The notes under the pieces: model-generated | Databases searched by the model: none | The model's input: only the letters and a program-made list of their open reading frames with translations | Told to the model about the DNA's origin: nothing | Part shown: in pieces, positions 27,724 through 41,930 of the stretch | How positions within the stretch are numbered: the stretch's first letter is position 1 | How the letters are laid out: the number at the start of each line of letters is the position of its first letter | Assembly: GCA_028551475.1 (NCBI GenBank) | Contig: CM052357.1 | Span: 20,502,451 to 20,566,450 of the forward strand | Length of the DNA stretch: 64,000 nt | From: Casuarina equisetifolia | Taxonomy: Eukaryota > Streptophyta > Magnoliopsida > Fagales > Casuarinaceae | Direction of reading: 5' to 3' | Translations under genes and position numbers: made by a program

Positions 27724-28482
27724 CATATTTACGCATCATGTATCCTTCATGCTTTATGTTCCATGTTCTGCAGAATAAACATGAAACAAGCAGCTTTTTG
27801 TTCTTGAAATAGTAAAAACACTTTTGCAGACAAATGAACAAGATTATCAACAAGTACTGCTACAAACAAGGGTATCAAGAAATAGATGATGTCTAGTACA
27901 CTAACCCCTACCTCCATTGCAGATCCTATCAAGGAACATGTACAAGAAACAACTATCTAGAAGGAAGCAAAATAAGGATAATCCAATAAATATACAATGA
28001 TATTTGACCCCCAAAAACCATCATCTACTGCGTGAAGAGAATAATATGTCTTAAGGCCAATCTCCCCTGTTTCAGAACATTTATGGTTAACACAGCGTGC
28101 CCCTTTTCTCTTTACTGCTATCACAATCTCTTACAACACAATTCTTTTCGGCTGAGCACAAACCTTATTCTCTTTCCTCCTCCAAATCCTATCAAACTTG
28201 CTTCTATGAGATGCAAAGTGAGCAAAAAACCATGGGCTATTGAATTTTCACCTTACTTGAATTGACTCATGCTTTTCAGCAGTTTATACCTGTAGAAAAT
28301 TGTTGAAATAGCTAAGTGTTTCGGTTATTATAAAACAGCGACAAAATCCAATGATTAAAAGAGTTAAAATCAGCAGTTGTACCTAAATCTGGAACTTTGA
28401 AGCACGAGCGATACAGTACACGGACCCCAGTATTGGCTGCAGGAAATTACTGGACCTTGCAGTTGATCCTCTTAAACCTATC
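27724..28482. other. convergent 3' region between beta-glucosidase and pseudouridine synthase
   Basis: The two genes end tail to tail here. I see no further coding sequence, and the short frames at 27747-27932 and 28032-28265 look like chance. Confidence 0.6.
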
Positions 28483-31400
28483 CTATGCTATGTCATGTCT
28501 CCACCAAGGAGACCGAGCCTCATACATGTGTTCACCATCATCCCATGAGATCTGACACGCTTGAAGACCAATAGCAACCTTTGGTTCCTTTCCATGCTGT
28601 TTAATCCACTCTGTAACTGCCATTTCTTTATCAGTCTCATTTCTAGAATCTTTCTTGAATTTGCCAAATGGGTTAAGGCCGGGACTTCTCATCTCTGCAA
28701 TTGCAGCTGGCATGTACATTGAATCACCCACTAATGGTGCACCACAGGCAGCCAGCTGTGCTCGAATCTGCATCCAATACTAGTTATTATTAAAATAACA
28801 GATCTAGGCTTCCCCTACGAATATTACACAAGCGTAAGAATTTGATGGTGCATTTACTCCCCCCAACTGTGAACAAAGTTTTTAACCCCCATAAAGCCTG
28901 TTCAGTATTTACATTTCCATAGCTTCATTATTAAATCAAGAAGCATAAAATGAGAGAGTCAAAGTTTTAACTAGTGTACCAATATGAACTGATTTTACAA
29001 GGTAAACATCATAAGATATTCTGAGTCAATTCCTAGCAAAGGTCAACTAGAACATTGAATAATTGAAATCCTATCGAACAGGTATCCTCTGAGTCCCACA
29101 CCCTATGCCTGAAAATTTCAACTTTTGAGTTAATACTGAACTTTTCTTTCAGATCCGAAGGGTTATTTCATGGGCCACTGGAAGAAGCAATAATTGCCTC
29201 TTCTCGTCACAGGAGAGGAGGAAAAGTCGAAAATTATTGAATAAACATCTACTCACTTATTGTAAAATCTCACGATTTAGACCACAGGATTGACGAAAAA
29301 AGTATCACCAAAAATAAAGAAACAAATAAAGAGAGGACAACTTACAAACCTGATGAGTCCGACCAGTCAGAAGGTTGATTTTACACTCATAAGCAATTTG
29401 TTGGGAGGGCCAACCACAGTCTTCAATACTATATCTTCTTTGAGTGACAGCATTTGGCCATGGGACCTCCTTGCATTCCAAGACCTCCAGTTGACACATA
29501 TGCCAACCTTTAAAAAAATCTGCATGCAAAAATTTTTAGGGGTCAATCCACAGTGCAAAACCTACATAGAACAGATAATACTTTATTAACATCTAAGATG
29601 CAGAAAAAATTGTTGTAAGAATTGATTTACCAAACCCAATTATGGGAAATAATGTTTCAAGAACTGGAGTTTTGTAAAGGAAAACCTCATAAATTTAGCT
29701 ATCATGTTACAGTAAGTAAAAGGTGGAGCAAGCACAAAATCAGTGAAGTGCCTGTCGCATACTTTACTTCCCATTACCAATTAGATCCAATTAACAGGGA
29801 AAGAAATACATCTTCGGAGTGATTCATCTTTCCTAAACATAGACAAGTAATTAGATTAGAATCATCATCAATTGGAAAGCTCACAAAGGGTATGATAAAA
29901 GTGTTATCATTTTCTAATTCTGACTTCAGCTTCCCAAATAAATTCCTGACTTCTTGGCTAGACAAAAGAGCAGCCTTCATGCTCATATGAAGACAATATT
30001 TTGACCTCAATGGGGTGGAAAATAAAAGGAACTCCATTTGAACAACATCGCAGGGACAACACAAAGATGCATGATTTCCTTTCACACTTCACTCATTACA
30101 AATACTTGACCGCTATCCATGACAGGTAAGAATAAAGAAAAGTTAAGTCTACATTTAGTAAAGTTCTTTAATATTACATTTAACTTTTGTGCTTTCTGTA
30201 AATACCATGTCTGAAATGTGCCATTTATGGATTCCATTAGTGAAATCGTTCCATAAACTTTTAAACACTTGAAAAGTGTTCTAATATATTTAAGAAAAAA
30301 AAAAAAACAGATGGTCACATAACCTTCAGGCTAAGAACAAGAGAATAAAACTGTTCTTAAAAAACAGATTGTTTCATGTTTATTTACTTCTTTTTCTTGC
30401 TATTTTCTGTCTTCTTCAAGAGAATAAAACTGCAACTCATCAAATGTTCAAACAGATTTCCTACAATCAAAGGGATGTTTCATTGAGATGTGTTACCTTC
30501 TGATATAAGTCTTGGAGCCATGTTTATTGGACGCATGTAGTGAGTAAATACTCCAACTGGCACAGGAGCAGCAGCAAGAGCAAGATAAAGCTTCTTCACC
30601 TTTTTCTCCTGATCACAAGACATGTCATACAGATAAGAACAACAAAAGAAGAAGCTGAAAATTACGTAAACAGATGTCAACTCCAAGTAAAGTATTTAAA
30701 TATGGATACATTCAATTTCGTGCTTCATGCTGTGAGCAGGGTTTGCACAGACTGATGCACACGTGTGGGGCCCTTGCAACTCCAGGGTAATTGGAGTAGC
30801 CCTCAACACCATTAAGGTTTGCTCACCTCAGGCTATTGCCAGAAAGATAGTGTAAAACTTACTCTGATTTTATTATGAAAAACCGAGCAATACTCCTTGG
30901 TCCTTGCTAACACAACACTGCAAGCAACTACCAGCCATTACTCTCAATCTATCAGTAATAGCAACCAAATGCAAGAATTCCATGAGATGACAGAGACAAA
31001 AGATATAGTACCAGCCCTCTGTGCAATTATCAATCTGGTGGGTAGTCATCAAAGGACTTGTCAAACCCAAGGCACGAGTGGCAAAGGTTGCACAACTTTC
31101 TTCAATGTTGTCTGTAGTTCCTCCCACCTAATCAAATGAAAAGAGGATCATAGACTTTAAGCAATCAGTAAAAGTGATAATGAACATTCAGAAGGGTTGT
31201 ACAAATGCCAATTTGTGTGTCCAGTATTATAAAGAATGTAAACCTTTTCATGTTCATATTGTAGTTAATTTTAATTTGGTCACTTTTTACATTGCTTTTA
31301 TTTGGCTAAGAAAGACCAAAAAGAAACTGTGGCAATAATAATAGAGCTCTGTTGCTCTAGCATTTGCAGTACATAAATAACAATTTACATCCTCCATTGA

Positions 31401-32880
31401 CTGAGGCACAAATTGGATGATGTTACGTATACATTATCAAGAGATTGATGGATAGATTACATACTGATGTACTGGCAGGTTTGTCCAAAACAACATAGGA
31501 CTCAGCCACAGCTATAATTCTTGATTTCCAGTCAATTTCATAGCACCTGATAAAAACTCTAACGTCAAAAAGACTCATGCTAGAAAAAATGATAATAACA
31601 TTATCAAACATTATGCTTTACCTGGGGAAGCGTTTTGGGTGTACATGCACTCGTAAGTATGTCCCTGCTTCAACAAGCTGGTCCACACAAGTTATTCTAA
31701 AAGTTTTTTGTGCTTCTCGTTTTGTTTTTCCTTTGATGGAAGCTCTCTTTCTAAGAACTGAAGGTGCTGTGACTTCTTCAAACACCCTAATCTGCTCGGG
31801 GGTGGCACTTGGAGGAGGCTGTGGACATACAAGGGCGTAATAAACAGCTCCAAAATGGATTAGATCTGCAACATACCTTCAAAGAATGAAATTCTCTATT
31901 TATCACTTCTTTCTTTTCAATAACAAATAATGAAGAACAATCATACACCATACCATCAATTCTAAAGTTTAAAAAAAAAAAAAAAAAAGAAAGACCGGCG
32001 CTTACAGAGGAGGAAGATCGAGAGCTTTACAGATATATTCCAGAACAGGAGCTCCTTCTGTAACAACCAAGTGTTCGACTCTTGGCAGCTCATTTTGCGG
32101 GGGACATGGAAGCAACCGATGATATTCACGGTAGCTTCAACAAAATATATTACATCTTAGAGTCAGCAAGCCAATGAACAGGAACTATAACATAATCAAA
32201 TAAAAACAAATTATGATTTTCACATCGATTGGGAAGAAAAAGTAAGAGAAAGAATATGAATTTAATAAATTCTTAACTAAAACTAAGTCATTTCAAACTC
32301 TCAAGCACACCATCAACAGGAAGTAGTTACGAAGAATAGAAGGTTCAAACTTTATTTCTAAATTTTTGTCTCAGTTTATAATCAGAAATTAATGCAAGCG
32401 AACTCTTCGACAATTTAACTATGAAACATCTACTTTCACAAAGAGAAATAAGGTAAAATTTAGCTGTAAATACTAGCCTTGACTTAACCATTAACAAAAA
32501 TAAGTAGCATTACGAAACAAACAACGAAAACTTCGCATTCATGCGCTTTTCCTAATCTTTATCAGCAACCAAACTGTGCTAACAAACTTTATCGCAATTC
32601 AAAGATACTAAGCCCATATTACATTCATCCAATAAGTAAGCATAAAAATCCGAAATGGTGCATACCATTTATCAGAAGCTACGTGGGTAACATCCGGACT
32701 AGAGCATTCAAATGCAAACTGCTTGCTTTCTGAACAGCCAGAAGACCAAGACACCACGTGCTTGTAGTAGTGCTTAGAAAGCGCAACATGGGTTGTCGCA
32801 ACGGTGCGCAAGAGGGCGACACGCGAACTGGCGCTCCGACAGCCACCGGCCAAGATAGAAGCCAAACTCACTGAAGCCAT
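28483..32880 (-). CDS. PUS6: RNA pseudouridine synthase 6-type, organellar (RluA-like family)
   Basis: This enzyme converts specific uridines in RNA to pseudouridine. Exons in transcript order: 32666-32880, 32006-32134, 31622-31876, 31465-31546, 31012-31127, 30863-30917, 30497-30608, 29350-29507, 28483-28767. All join in frame with GT-AG borders to 468 residues, close to the roughly 470 I recall for plant PUS6. Family marks are VVLDKPAST (about residues 218-226), the catalytic Asp in THQIDNCTEGCVVLA (D260), and LLTGRTHQIRAQLAACGAPLVGD, split across the last two exons. THQID replaces the more common HRLD, as I recall for PUS6. The N-terminus is rich in Ser, Ala and Arg with few acidic residues, which fits a plastid or mitochondrial transit peptide. 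An in-frame ATG at 32898 would add MRILEK. No defect is visible. Confidence 0.9.
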
Positions 32881-33479
32881 CTTCTCTAGGATCCTCACGG
32901 ATTGCGTGCGGGAAGTTTAGAGGAGACTTTGATGGTATCGGGTTAAGGATTCGAAGCGGGTTTTCTATGAGGCTTTGGCGGGTTGGGCAATTCGAGATTG
33001 TTGGCCTGATTTGTTGCCGGGCCAAGTTAGTCTTACGGCCTAATACTCGAACCGTGTCACAAATTTCTGCTTGAATAGCATTAAAATAAAAAAGGAAAAA
33101 GAAACTTTATAATAGTTTAATTATATTATTATAACACATCAGCGATTAGAAATAAATAATAAAAATATAAGGGGTAGAATTGGGTATTTTTAATTAAAAT
33201 ACTTTTGATGTTTTTCAATTACACGCTCTTTTATCAAAATTCAAATTAACCTTTTTTTGTATGTATGACAGCAAGAACAAACTCAAATAATATATCGTAC
33301 CAGAAAGCAAGCAATTGATTTAAATAGATGGATAGAGTCAAGGAGAATAGAACACGGAGATAAGTGCTCACTATCTACATCAACTTCCTTTAATTGGGGT
33401 TAAAGAGGCCTTGCACTATTAGGAGAAAAACTTTCTCCAAAAATTGTACAAACATTCTCTCTCTTTGACAAAGACATCG
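32881..33479. other. upstream region of the pseudouridine synthase gene
   Basis: It holds the likely 5' UTR and promoter of the minus-strand gene, then AT-rich spacer. I assign no individual motif. Confidence 0.5.
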
Positions 33480-34640
33480 ATGGGTAAGAAAGATGCATTC
33501 TAATGCCCATCAGCTACATAAATGCAATAGATCCATGGGAGGAGCAATTGAGAAATTAACAATAATTAACACATCAAACCATGTAGCTATATTGAAATAA
33601 TTTACTGGACCAATAGCACACATTGTGTCAACAATAACAAAAATTAAAAGACCACATATTCTTTAATTGTAAGTTCACTAAACGCAAATAGATGGTAGTA
33701 TTGGTCATTAGAGTATCTTAAAGGATTGAATAATGGAGGGAGGAAGTGAGTTCAATAATTAGAGTCATAAAAAGTAAAAGTTTTACAACAATCATGTTGA
33801 GTGTATTGTTTATGATTATAATCTACCATATCTAGAGAAAAAAAATAGAAAAAGATCCAATAGTCAATGTTTAGAGAACGCTACCATTGTTGCCAAAATA
33901 GAAAAGAACATGAACAATAGAATCTCATTATGATTATAATCTTAGTTGCAAGAGTTTTAAAAATGTTCAAAAATGCCATTTTTTAGCCTATGTAATGGAT
34001 GATTATTTAAATTATTTTATATTTTAACTTTTGTGATATATATGAAATACATGATAATTTGCAAAAAAAAAAAATCAATAATAAATGCAATAGGCCACGT
34101 TGTGCTACAACATTGTATTTAGACACATGCAATGTCCTTAGTACTCAAATAAAATTATTGACAAATTAACATGAAAGTAATAAAGTTTTGAATCTCATAG
34201 GATAGATATCAAAATTCTTTTCTTGAGAAACTTTTACATATAAACCTTTGAAATTGCGTCATCCCAACCCCTAAGTGAAATATCAATCCAATATTTATTG
34301 ATCTTAATCTATTTCAATTATAAATCTATGGTCATTTTAAAATGTTAAGACCCAAAAGAGATGATGTCTTTTTGTACTTATTTAAAAATTTAATAAATTT
34401 CTTACTAGTGTAGTACAATAACTTCATAATACACAATACTGACTAACAAGTGCATTTTAGACTTGAATACAATTCACAAAGATCCTAAAAAGGAAACTAT
34501 TCTCTTATATCACAAAGAAAAATAAGATAACCTATTAAAAAAGTGTTGGTTTGAGAAATGAAAGAGAAAATAATGTTGATTGGGCACCTTAAGAAACAAA
34601 TCTAGCGTTTAAGAGCTAGAATGATTTTCCCTTATGCAAA
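33480..34640 (+). repeat. duplicated intergenic segment, left copy
   Basis: Blocks in the same order and orientation as 41376-41930: CAGCTACATAAATG (33508 and 41417 areas), AATTGAGAAA, GTGCTACAAC (34106 and 41488 areas), GTTTGAGAAATGAAAGAGAAAATAA (near 34551 and 41860; 25 bases described here as one block). The left copy is longer because of a 509-bp insertion. The middle parts are strongly diverged. Confidence 0.7.
33567..34075 (+). mobile_element. poly(A)-tailed insertion with CAATAAT target duplication
   Basis: Relative to the paralogous segment at 41376-41930 (41464 area), this copy has about 509 extra bases. They are bounded by CAATAAT at 33560-33566 and again at 34076-34082. The insert ends in a 12-base A run (34063-34074) just before the second copy. 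Such a tail plus a longer target duplication fits LINE-driven retroposition (a SINE, a 5'-truncated LINE or a retroposed transcript). I recognise no coding or Pol III box in it. Confidence 0.6.
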
Positions 34641-34763
34641 GGCAAGGGAGAGTCTTGGGTGAGAAAAAATAATCTCTTCATTGTATTATCTCATTTTGGC
34701 TAATGAGGAGTTAAAGAGTGACTTCATGGCACTAAATGCAACAATTTCTTTGGATGTATCATT

Positions 34764-35197
34764 TATAGGATTGATTTTTAACTCAATACACAATGAAATA
34801 AGATGAAATTTAACCTAAAATAAACCAGATAAGAAAAGGAATAGATTTGGACAAGAAACACACATTTTCATTGCATAAAGAAAAAGTTACAAGTACTTAA
34901 AAGTTGATACAAAAACTATCTTATTTTTTCAATCTTTGCATAATTGAATTTTCTCAAGGGGGCTTCAACGTTTTTCTACCTTACATATCTATTTATATAG
35001 ATCAACATTGAACACTAAGAGAAATTATACTTGATGTTCATCTAATTTCCAAGTTATTCTAAAATTGTTTTGTGCAAATAGGATTAGAAATTGAAACGTG
35101 CTATCAAAAGCTAGTATTTTCAAAGTTTGCTATTGCAAGTTTCTTTGACTCCAAAATTCACCCTTCTTAATTGTTTGATAAGGATTGTTTACCAACA
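34764..35197 (-). repeat. 3' LTR of the minus-strand Copia element
   Basis: Pairs with 39422-39859. Shared blocks include ATTATACTTGATG/CTTCATCTAATTTC and GTTTCTTTGACTCCAAAATT. The first dinucleotide on the + strand is TA instead of TG. Confidence 0.87.
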
Positions 35198-38100
35198 TAT
35201 TCCCTTTCCACCCTTGTCATACCTAGCAAGCTTCTAAACTTCTTGAAATCTTTAACCTTAAAATGCTTTATGAACACATTTGCTAGTTGCTCTTCACTTT
35301 TGCAGAAAACTAATTTTAACTGTTCCTTTCATGATTTATTTTGTAATAAAATGATACCTCAATTCAATATGTTTACTTTTTCCATGACTAGTGTGATTCT
35401 TGGCTAAAGCAAGAGTTGATTTATAATCAACATACACCACAATTGCCTCACTTTATTTGAAATTTAGCTTTTCCAACAAGTTTCTCAAGCATATAACTTG
35501 ATAAGCTATTTAAGATGCAACAACATATTTAGCTTCACAAGTAAAAAAATGTCACAATTTTTTGTTTCTTTGAACTTCATGAAAAGAAACTTGATCCCAC
35601 ATCATATCTATATCCAAATATGTTATTCCTTCCATCTAAATCTCTTGAAAAATCAAAGTTATAAAAACTCTATAACTTACCTCTTTTCCTTTTAAATATA
35701 GCAGTCCATAATCTAATCTCCCTTTCACATATCTTATGATTCTTTTCATTGCCTTCATTTGTATTTTAGTTGTTTCTTCTATAAGTCAACTAACCAAACC
35801 AACACTAAACATTATATCTAGTTGTGTGCAAGTTAAATACCTCAAACATCCACCATACTCTTGAAATAGTAAACTTCAACTAGTTTACTTTTAGAACTTC
35901 TTTTCAATTTATGATTCATTTCAACAGGTGTGTCAATTAGTTTTGAGTTTTCTATTTTAAACCTTTTGAGAGTATCTCTTGCATACTTCTTTTGGGATAT
36001 AAAAATTCCTTCATTCCTTTAAAACACTTTTATTCCTAGAAAGTACACCATCTTATCAAGATCTATTATTTCAAATTCTTAATGCATAGCAATTTGAAAT
36101 TTGTCAAACAAACTTGGATTATTAACTATAATGATCATGTCATCTATATATAGGTGTACCATAACCATGTCTCCATTCTCTTTAACCTTTATGTAAGGAT
36201 AGTATCCATAAGAACTCTTTTTAAAACCATTACTTTGCAAATAAGCTATAAATTTTTATGTTCTAACACATTGTTGCTTGTTTTAAATCATACAAGACTT
36301 TTTTTAACTAATAAACTTATTTTCTTCTCTTTTTCTTTTATAATCACATACTTGCTCAACATAAGCTTCTACTTCCAAATATCCATTCAGAAAAATTGAC
36401 TTAACTTCCTTTTGATGTACTTTCCATCCCTTGGTAGCATTTATAGCTAAAATGAGTCTTATTGTATCAATCGTAGCCATTGGTGCATACACTTCTTCAT
36501 AATCTATTTTATGTTTTTGCTTGCAACCCTTGGTCACTAACCTAGATTTATACTCCTTAACTTTTCAACTTGATTGGTTTTGGTTTTATACACCAACTTC
36601 AATCCAATAACATTATGATCCTTAGGCAATTCAACAAGCTCCCAAGCGTCATGCTTTTTTATAGTTGCTAGTTCTTCCATCATTTTTTTTTCTTTTTCCA
36701 ATTCTTCTCTTTTATAGCCTCTTCAAAGCTTTTAGGATTGCATGTAGCTATCAAACAAACATGAATACTCATTTAATTTAATTGGAACTAAATCTCCATA
36801 AATATCATCTATAATTATTAATATTGTAAGTGCTCCTAATGAATCTATTGGGCTACTCTATCTTCACTTGTTTCGCCTTTTAAACTATTTGATCTTCATT
36901 CATTTCTTACTCCAATATCTTCAACACCTTCTCCTTTATATTCATTCATAAAATTCTCATTAACATGCTCTTTTGACTTATATGCTTATCAAATTTTACA
37001 TTTCTAGAAATTGAGTCTTTTCATCGCTGGATTATAAAACCTATAACCCTTTGTTCTTTCATTATACCTTATGAAAATGCACTTAACCTCTTTATCATCC
37101 AACTTTCTTCTCTCTTGTTTAGGTACTATAGCATATGCCATACAACCAAAGACTTTTAAACAACTAAGTCTTGGTTTCCTTTTAGTTCATGCCTTATTTG
37201 GATTCTACTCTTCACACTTTTAGTGGGACTTTGATCCAAAAGATAAATGACACATCTTATTACTTCTCACTAGTAATATTAGGAAAATTCATCCATCTTA
37301 GCATGCCTTTTACAAGATCCAAAATAGTTCTATTTTTTCTCTTAGCAATTTCATTTTGTTAAAGAGTAAAAGCCATTATAGGTTTATGGTTAATACCTTC
37401 CTTGTGGCAAAAATTTTTAAATTATCTCAATGTATACTTTCATCCTTTATCTAATCTAAGAACCTTAATCTTCTCTCTACTTTTCTTTTTTACGAAAACC
37501 TTGAATTCCTTGAATTTCTTAAACACACTAGATTTTTCTTTAAGGAAGTACACCCATTACTTTCTTTTAAAATCATCAATAAATACCATATAATATTAAT
37601 TTTCTTCCAATGATTCAACATTAAGAGGTGTTGCCAAATTATTATGGATAAGTTGAAAGGATTTTTCAATCCTCCAAGACTTTCCAACTTTAAACTTTTT
37701 TCTACTCATATTTCCTTTCATGTAAGATTTACACAACTCCTCTAGTTTGTTTAAGATTGGTAGTCCTCTCACATATTTTTTCTAGAAATATACTTAAACT
37801 TTCAAATCTTAGATTCTTATATCTCAAATGTCATAACTAGCAATCATCTTTCATAATATTTTTAAGACACTTTATAAGCTCAATTTGAAGTTAAAGCAAA
37901 CAATTTATTTTTCTACATCTTTGATTTCAATAGAAGCTCTACAAATTGATTCCTCACAAACATGATCCAATCTTCCATATTAATTGCATGCCTTTTTTAT
38001 AGTAGTTGTTTCAAACTTAACAAATCACTTTTAAGGGCTAAACATAGTAAACATCCTTAATAAAACTTTGTTTACCTTCTTGAGTCTTTAAAGCTATGTA

Positions 38101-39421
38101 CCAAATCTTTAACATTAATTTTGATTAAATCTTCAAAAGCAACCTTACCTATAAACTTAAATCTAGCTCACAAAACAACTCCTTGTTACTACACATATGG
38201 TTGCTTACACTGATATCTAAGTGCCAAACATTTTTAGCCACATTTAAAGCAGTTAGCAAAATAGGTTTTTTATCACCCTCTTTTTCTTCTTCGTCTTTTT
38301 CTTCCTCCTTATTTTCAACATAATAGTTTTTACCCTCCCTTTTTGGCTCCATTCTATAGTTTTAACCTGTGTGATCAAATTTTTGATACTTTAACCATTG
38401 AACTTTCCTATATCTTGTATTAAACCTACCTTTAAAGCTCCCTTTAGCACTATAGGTTAAGCTATTTCAGTGGTTTTGATTTTTTGTTCTAAAGGAGGTT
38501 TCATTATGCTTACTCCTACTGATATAGTTATTCTGTGCATCTTTTCCTCTTTATCTTCCACCTCTTCCAAAATTATATATCCCCTTAGACCATGAGTTTC
38601 CTCTTCTATTTTCCCCTTGACTAGATTTTGCATTATCCTTTATTTCTAACTTACTTTGGAAAGTATGTTCTAACCTTTACTTCCTTTTTTTCTTTTGTCT
38701 TATCTTGATTTCATATGCATACAAGATCCCTAAAATATCATCTAATGATAGCTTTTTGTAGTCTTTAGATTCTTCTATAACAATCATAATAAAATCAAAA
38801 TCATCCACTAAGGTTCTTAACAATTTTTCAATTATGTCTCTTATATTTACCACCTCATCACAGCTTTGCATTTCATTTACTACCTCTTGAATTTTACACA
38901 TATATTTATCAATAATTTCATTCTCTAACATTTCTAGTAGCTTAAATTCACACTTAAGGGATTGAAGCTTTACTCATTTTTATTTTGCTTTCCTTGGAAC
39001 ATCTTTTATGGGCTATCGTATATAGCTTTTGATGTAAGTAATGTATAGATCTTCTTGAGCAACTGGCTATCTATGCCTTGCATAATCACAAGAAAGGTTC
39101 TCTAATCTTTTTGCCTATTTTTCTCCAAGGTAGCTCTTCTAGCATCTGACATGGCTTCTTTTGCTCTCCCACTTGTAGGTGGTTCATAACCTTGTTTAAC
39201 AAATTTTAACAAATCATTGGAACTAAGTATGATTCTCATTTATATACTCCAATCACCATGGTTTGTTTCATTAAGAAAAGAAGTCTTGTAATGAATGAAA
39301 TTTAACATCTTTGAAGGTTTGGGGTTTTAAAAAAATGGTTTATTTCAAAGGGAACTTAAGTAGAATAGATTCTACAGAAATTCTAAGTAACATGCTAGCT
39401 AGTCTAGCTTTGCTGCCACAT
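35198..39421 (-). pseudogene. Copia gag-pol remnants, minus strand
   Basis: On the minus strand the order is as follows. A UBN2-type gag piece lies at 38677-38931 (IIEKLLRTLVDDFDFIMIVIEE). The protease region lies near 38149-38250 (NVWHLDISVSNHMCSNKE, with LDIS in place of LDSG). Integrase remnants lie around 37000-37690. Reverse transcriptase is at 36304-36537 (IDYEEVYAPMATIDTIRLIL...FLNGYLE) and further broken RT and RNase H lies toward 35300. Stops and frame changes are everywhere. Confidence 0.85.
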
Positions 39422-39859
39422 TGTAGGATTTATTTCTACCTCAATATACAATAGAATAAGATAAAATTTGACCTCAACATAAACTAGATAAGATAAAGAA
39501 GATGTTTAGGTGAAAAACATAAAATTTCATTTCACAAAAAGAAAGTTACAAGCACTCAAATTTGACATATAAACTATTTTTTTTTCACTCTCTGTATAAC
39601 TGGATTTTCTTAAGAAGGCTTTTTCTAACATAGATATCTATTTATACAAACCAAAACTAAACACTAAAAGACATTATACTTGATCTTCATCTAATTTCTA
39701 GGTTGTTCTAAAGCTATTCCGTGCAGACAAAATTACTATAAGACAATAGAAATTGAAACTTGTTGTCAAAAGCTAGAATTTTTAAAGGCTACTACTGCAG
39801 GTTTCTTTGACTCCAAAATTCACGCCTCATAATTGTTCAATAAGGATGGTTTACCAACA
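39422..39859 (-). repeat. 5' LTR of the minus-strand Copia element
   Basis: It begins TGTAGGATT on the + strand and ends TTTACCAACA. Partner of 34764-35197. Confidence 0.87.
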
Positions 39860-41375
39860 TCGTATGGGTAAGGATTGAGTCATTAAGTAATATATTTCCA
39901 CAAATTCTAAAATAAATCAATCAATTATTTATCATTTAAATTCAAAAAACATTTATAGAATTTTAAACTTTTATAAATACTTATTGTAATTTATAAGTCT
40001 TACATTCTTAATTTTAATTGATACTATCATATCAAGAATAACTAGGTGAGGTATGGTTTGACTACTCCAAAATGGATGTGAGTATAGCCTTCTGCATGGT
40101 ACATGAGGAACCTTTAATAAGATTTCAATCTTGCTTGAATTTGGAGTGAAAATTAATAGATCTAAATATATTCCAACTATATTTTAAGAATATTGTAGAA
40201 GTTATTCTTCTCAATGTTAAGGAGGTATTTTTAGTATTATGTTGTTGGAATTACTAATAGTGTTCAATTAGGATTCCTAACAAAATATGATTAAAATTAT
40301 GTTTGGTGCTAGTTTAAAGAAGAAAAGACAATGGAAAAAACTGTAGGATTGAAGTGAATGTAGAAAATAAGTTTACAACTTATAAGGGCAATAACCTTCA
40401 CCTCATGAGGGCAATAATCAAAGAATACTACTTTGTGTAACAACTACTAGCCAAGCTATGTTGGTGTGAGGGATGCAAAACCATATCTTGGTTTGAATCT
40501 TTTAAACCTTGTGTCTCTTATATGTTTATAATTTGATTTATGCGTCTATATATTCATGTGATGAGTTGTTTTCATAACAGATCTTGACATGTTATTTAGC
40601 ATCAGAGGAGGCAATATAGTTGGTATCGGAGGAGGAAGACTAGATCAAGAGTGTTTGGTGCGAACAAGAATGGCGAAGGTTGGTAGAGCTCGCTCGCGAA
40701 TGGGCCATGATTGGTAGGCCAAGAACAGAGAAGATTGGTAGAGCGAGCTCACCACTGTCTGGGGCCATCTTGAATGTGTCGTGACTCTCAGGGACAAGGA
40801 TTTGTATGTCCTATGTACCACAAAGCGTGAAAAGCAACAGTGCTCAACTGCGAAGCGTCCAGAAGATGTCTTAGACGTCATGGCCCCTTCATGTAGGTCC
40901 CTGGACAAAAGCACAGTAAGCAACAACCTTGAATCACAGGCAAAGGTCTGAGCTGTTCTCTACAGATTGTTTTCTGCAACGTGCTGTAGCCAGCACCAGA
41001 GTGAACCTCGCTTTAAGTTTGGCAATAAGCTGAGGACAACATCAGTCTAATGAGATTTGAACGCTCGTGCATTATTTAACATTATGTCAACATGTATATC
41101 TACATAAGAGGTTATCATTTCATGCAAGTATTTTGTCTTAGGGGTCTTCTTACATAAATAAACGGGTTTTATAATGTTGGAGAATGACTAAATTTTTGTA
41201 TTTTAAGTGTTATGAATAAAATACATTTATTTAAAAGGTAATAGTGAAACCCTAAAAGATTATGCTTCTTTCTTTTGGTGGTGTCATTAAATGTTTTCCC
41301 CGAAAAAAAGCTAAACCCAAAACCAGTAGCCTAATGTAGCCATTGCTCACCTACTACAATAACAATGTACTGCAA

Positions 41376-41930
41376 AGGAGATCAGTGCGTAAGAGACGTC
41401 AATTCCAAAACCGGTCAGCTACATAAATGTGACAGACCTATAGGAAGAGAAATTGAGAAACCAACAATAAATGGAGTAGGTCGCATTGTGCTACAACTAC
41501 GTAGTTTTCCAGCTGAAATAAAGTTACTGACCAAGTCACATGAATGTAATAAATTGTTGAATCTAAGATGATACCAAGTGGAATTTGTTTTACCTTTATT
41601 TTTATTATAAATATATATTCATTTAAAATATTTTAAATAATGAAAAGTGACCTTTTTTCATATTTACATAAAGTTTTCAATAAATTCTTTAATAATATAT
41701 GACATCAACTCTATATCATTTAACATGTCTTACCATTATATAAATTTTAAACTTCGACACAGTTACACGTGATGTTGATAAGTATGGAATTCAGACTTAA
41801 GGATAAGTCATAGATATATTAAAGAAGAACATTTGGCATAAAATAACTAATAAATGAGTGCTTGTTTGAGAAATGAAAGAGAAAATAACGCGGATTGAGC
41901 AACACAAGAAATAAATCCATCGTGTAAGAA
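41376..41930 (+). repeat. duplicated intergenic segment, right copy
   Basis: Direct, diverged copy of 33480-34640 without the 509-bp poly(A)-tailed insertion. The two copies are now separated mainly by the Copia element at 34764-39859. Confidence 0.7.

Larger units (their letters stand above)
34764..39859 (-). mobile_element. Ty1/Copia retrotransposon, minus strand, degenerate
   Basis: The LTRs are at 34764-35197 (434 bp, 3' LTR) and 39422-39859 (438 bp, 5' LTR), matching over their full length and both ending TTTACCAACA. On the minus strand a degenerate Met-tRNA-type primer site (GTGGCAGCAAAGC) follows the 5' LTR. A purine tract (GGGTGGAAAGGGAATA) precedes the 3' LTR. The interior is broken gag-pol. 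The flanks give only a weak candidate duplication (ATCAT/ATCGT), so the exact ends are uncertain by a base or so. Confidence 0.87.
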
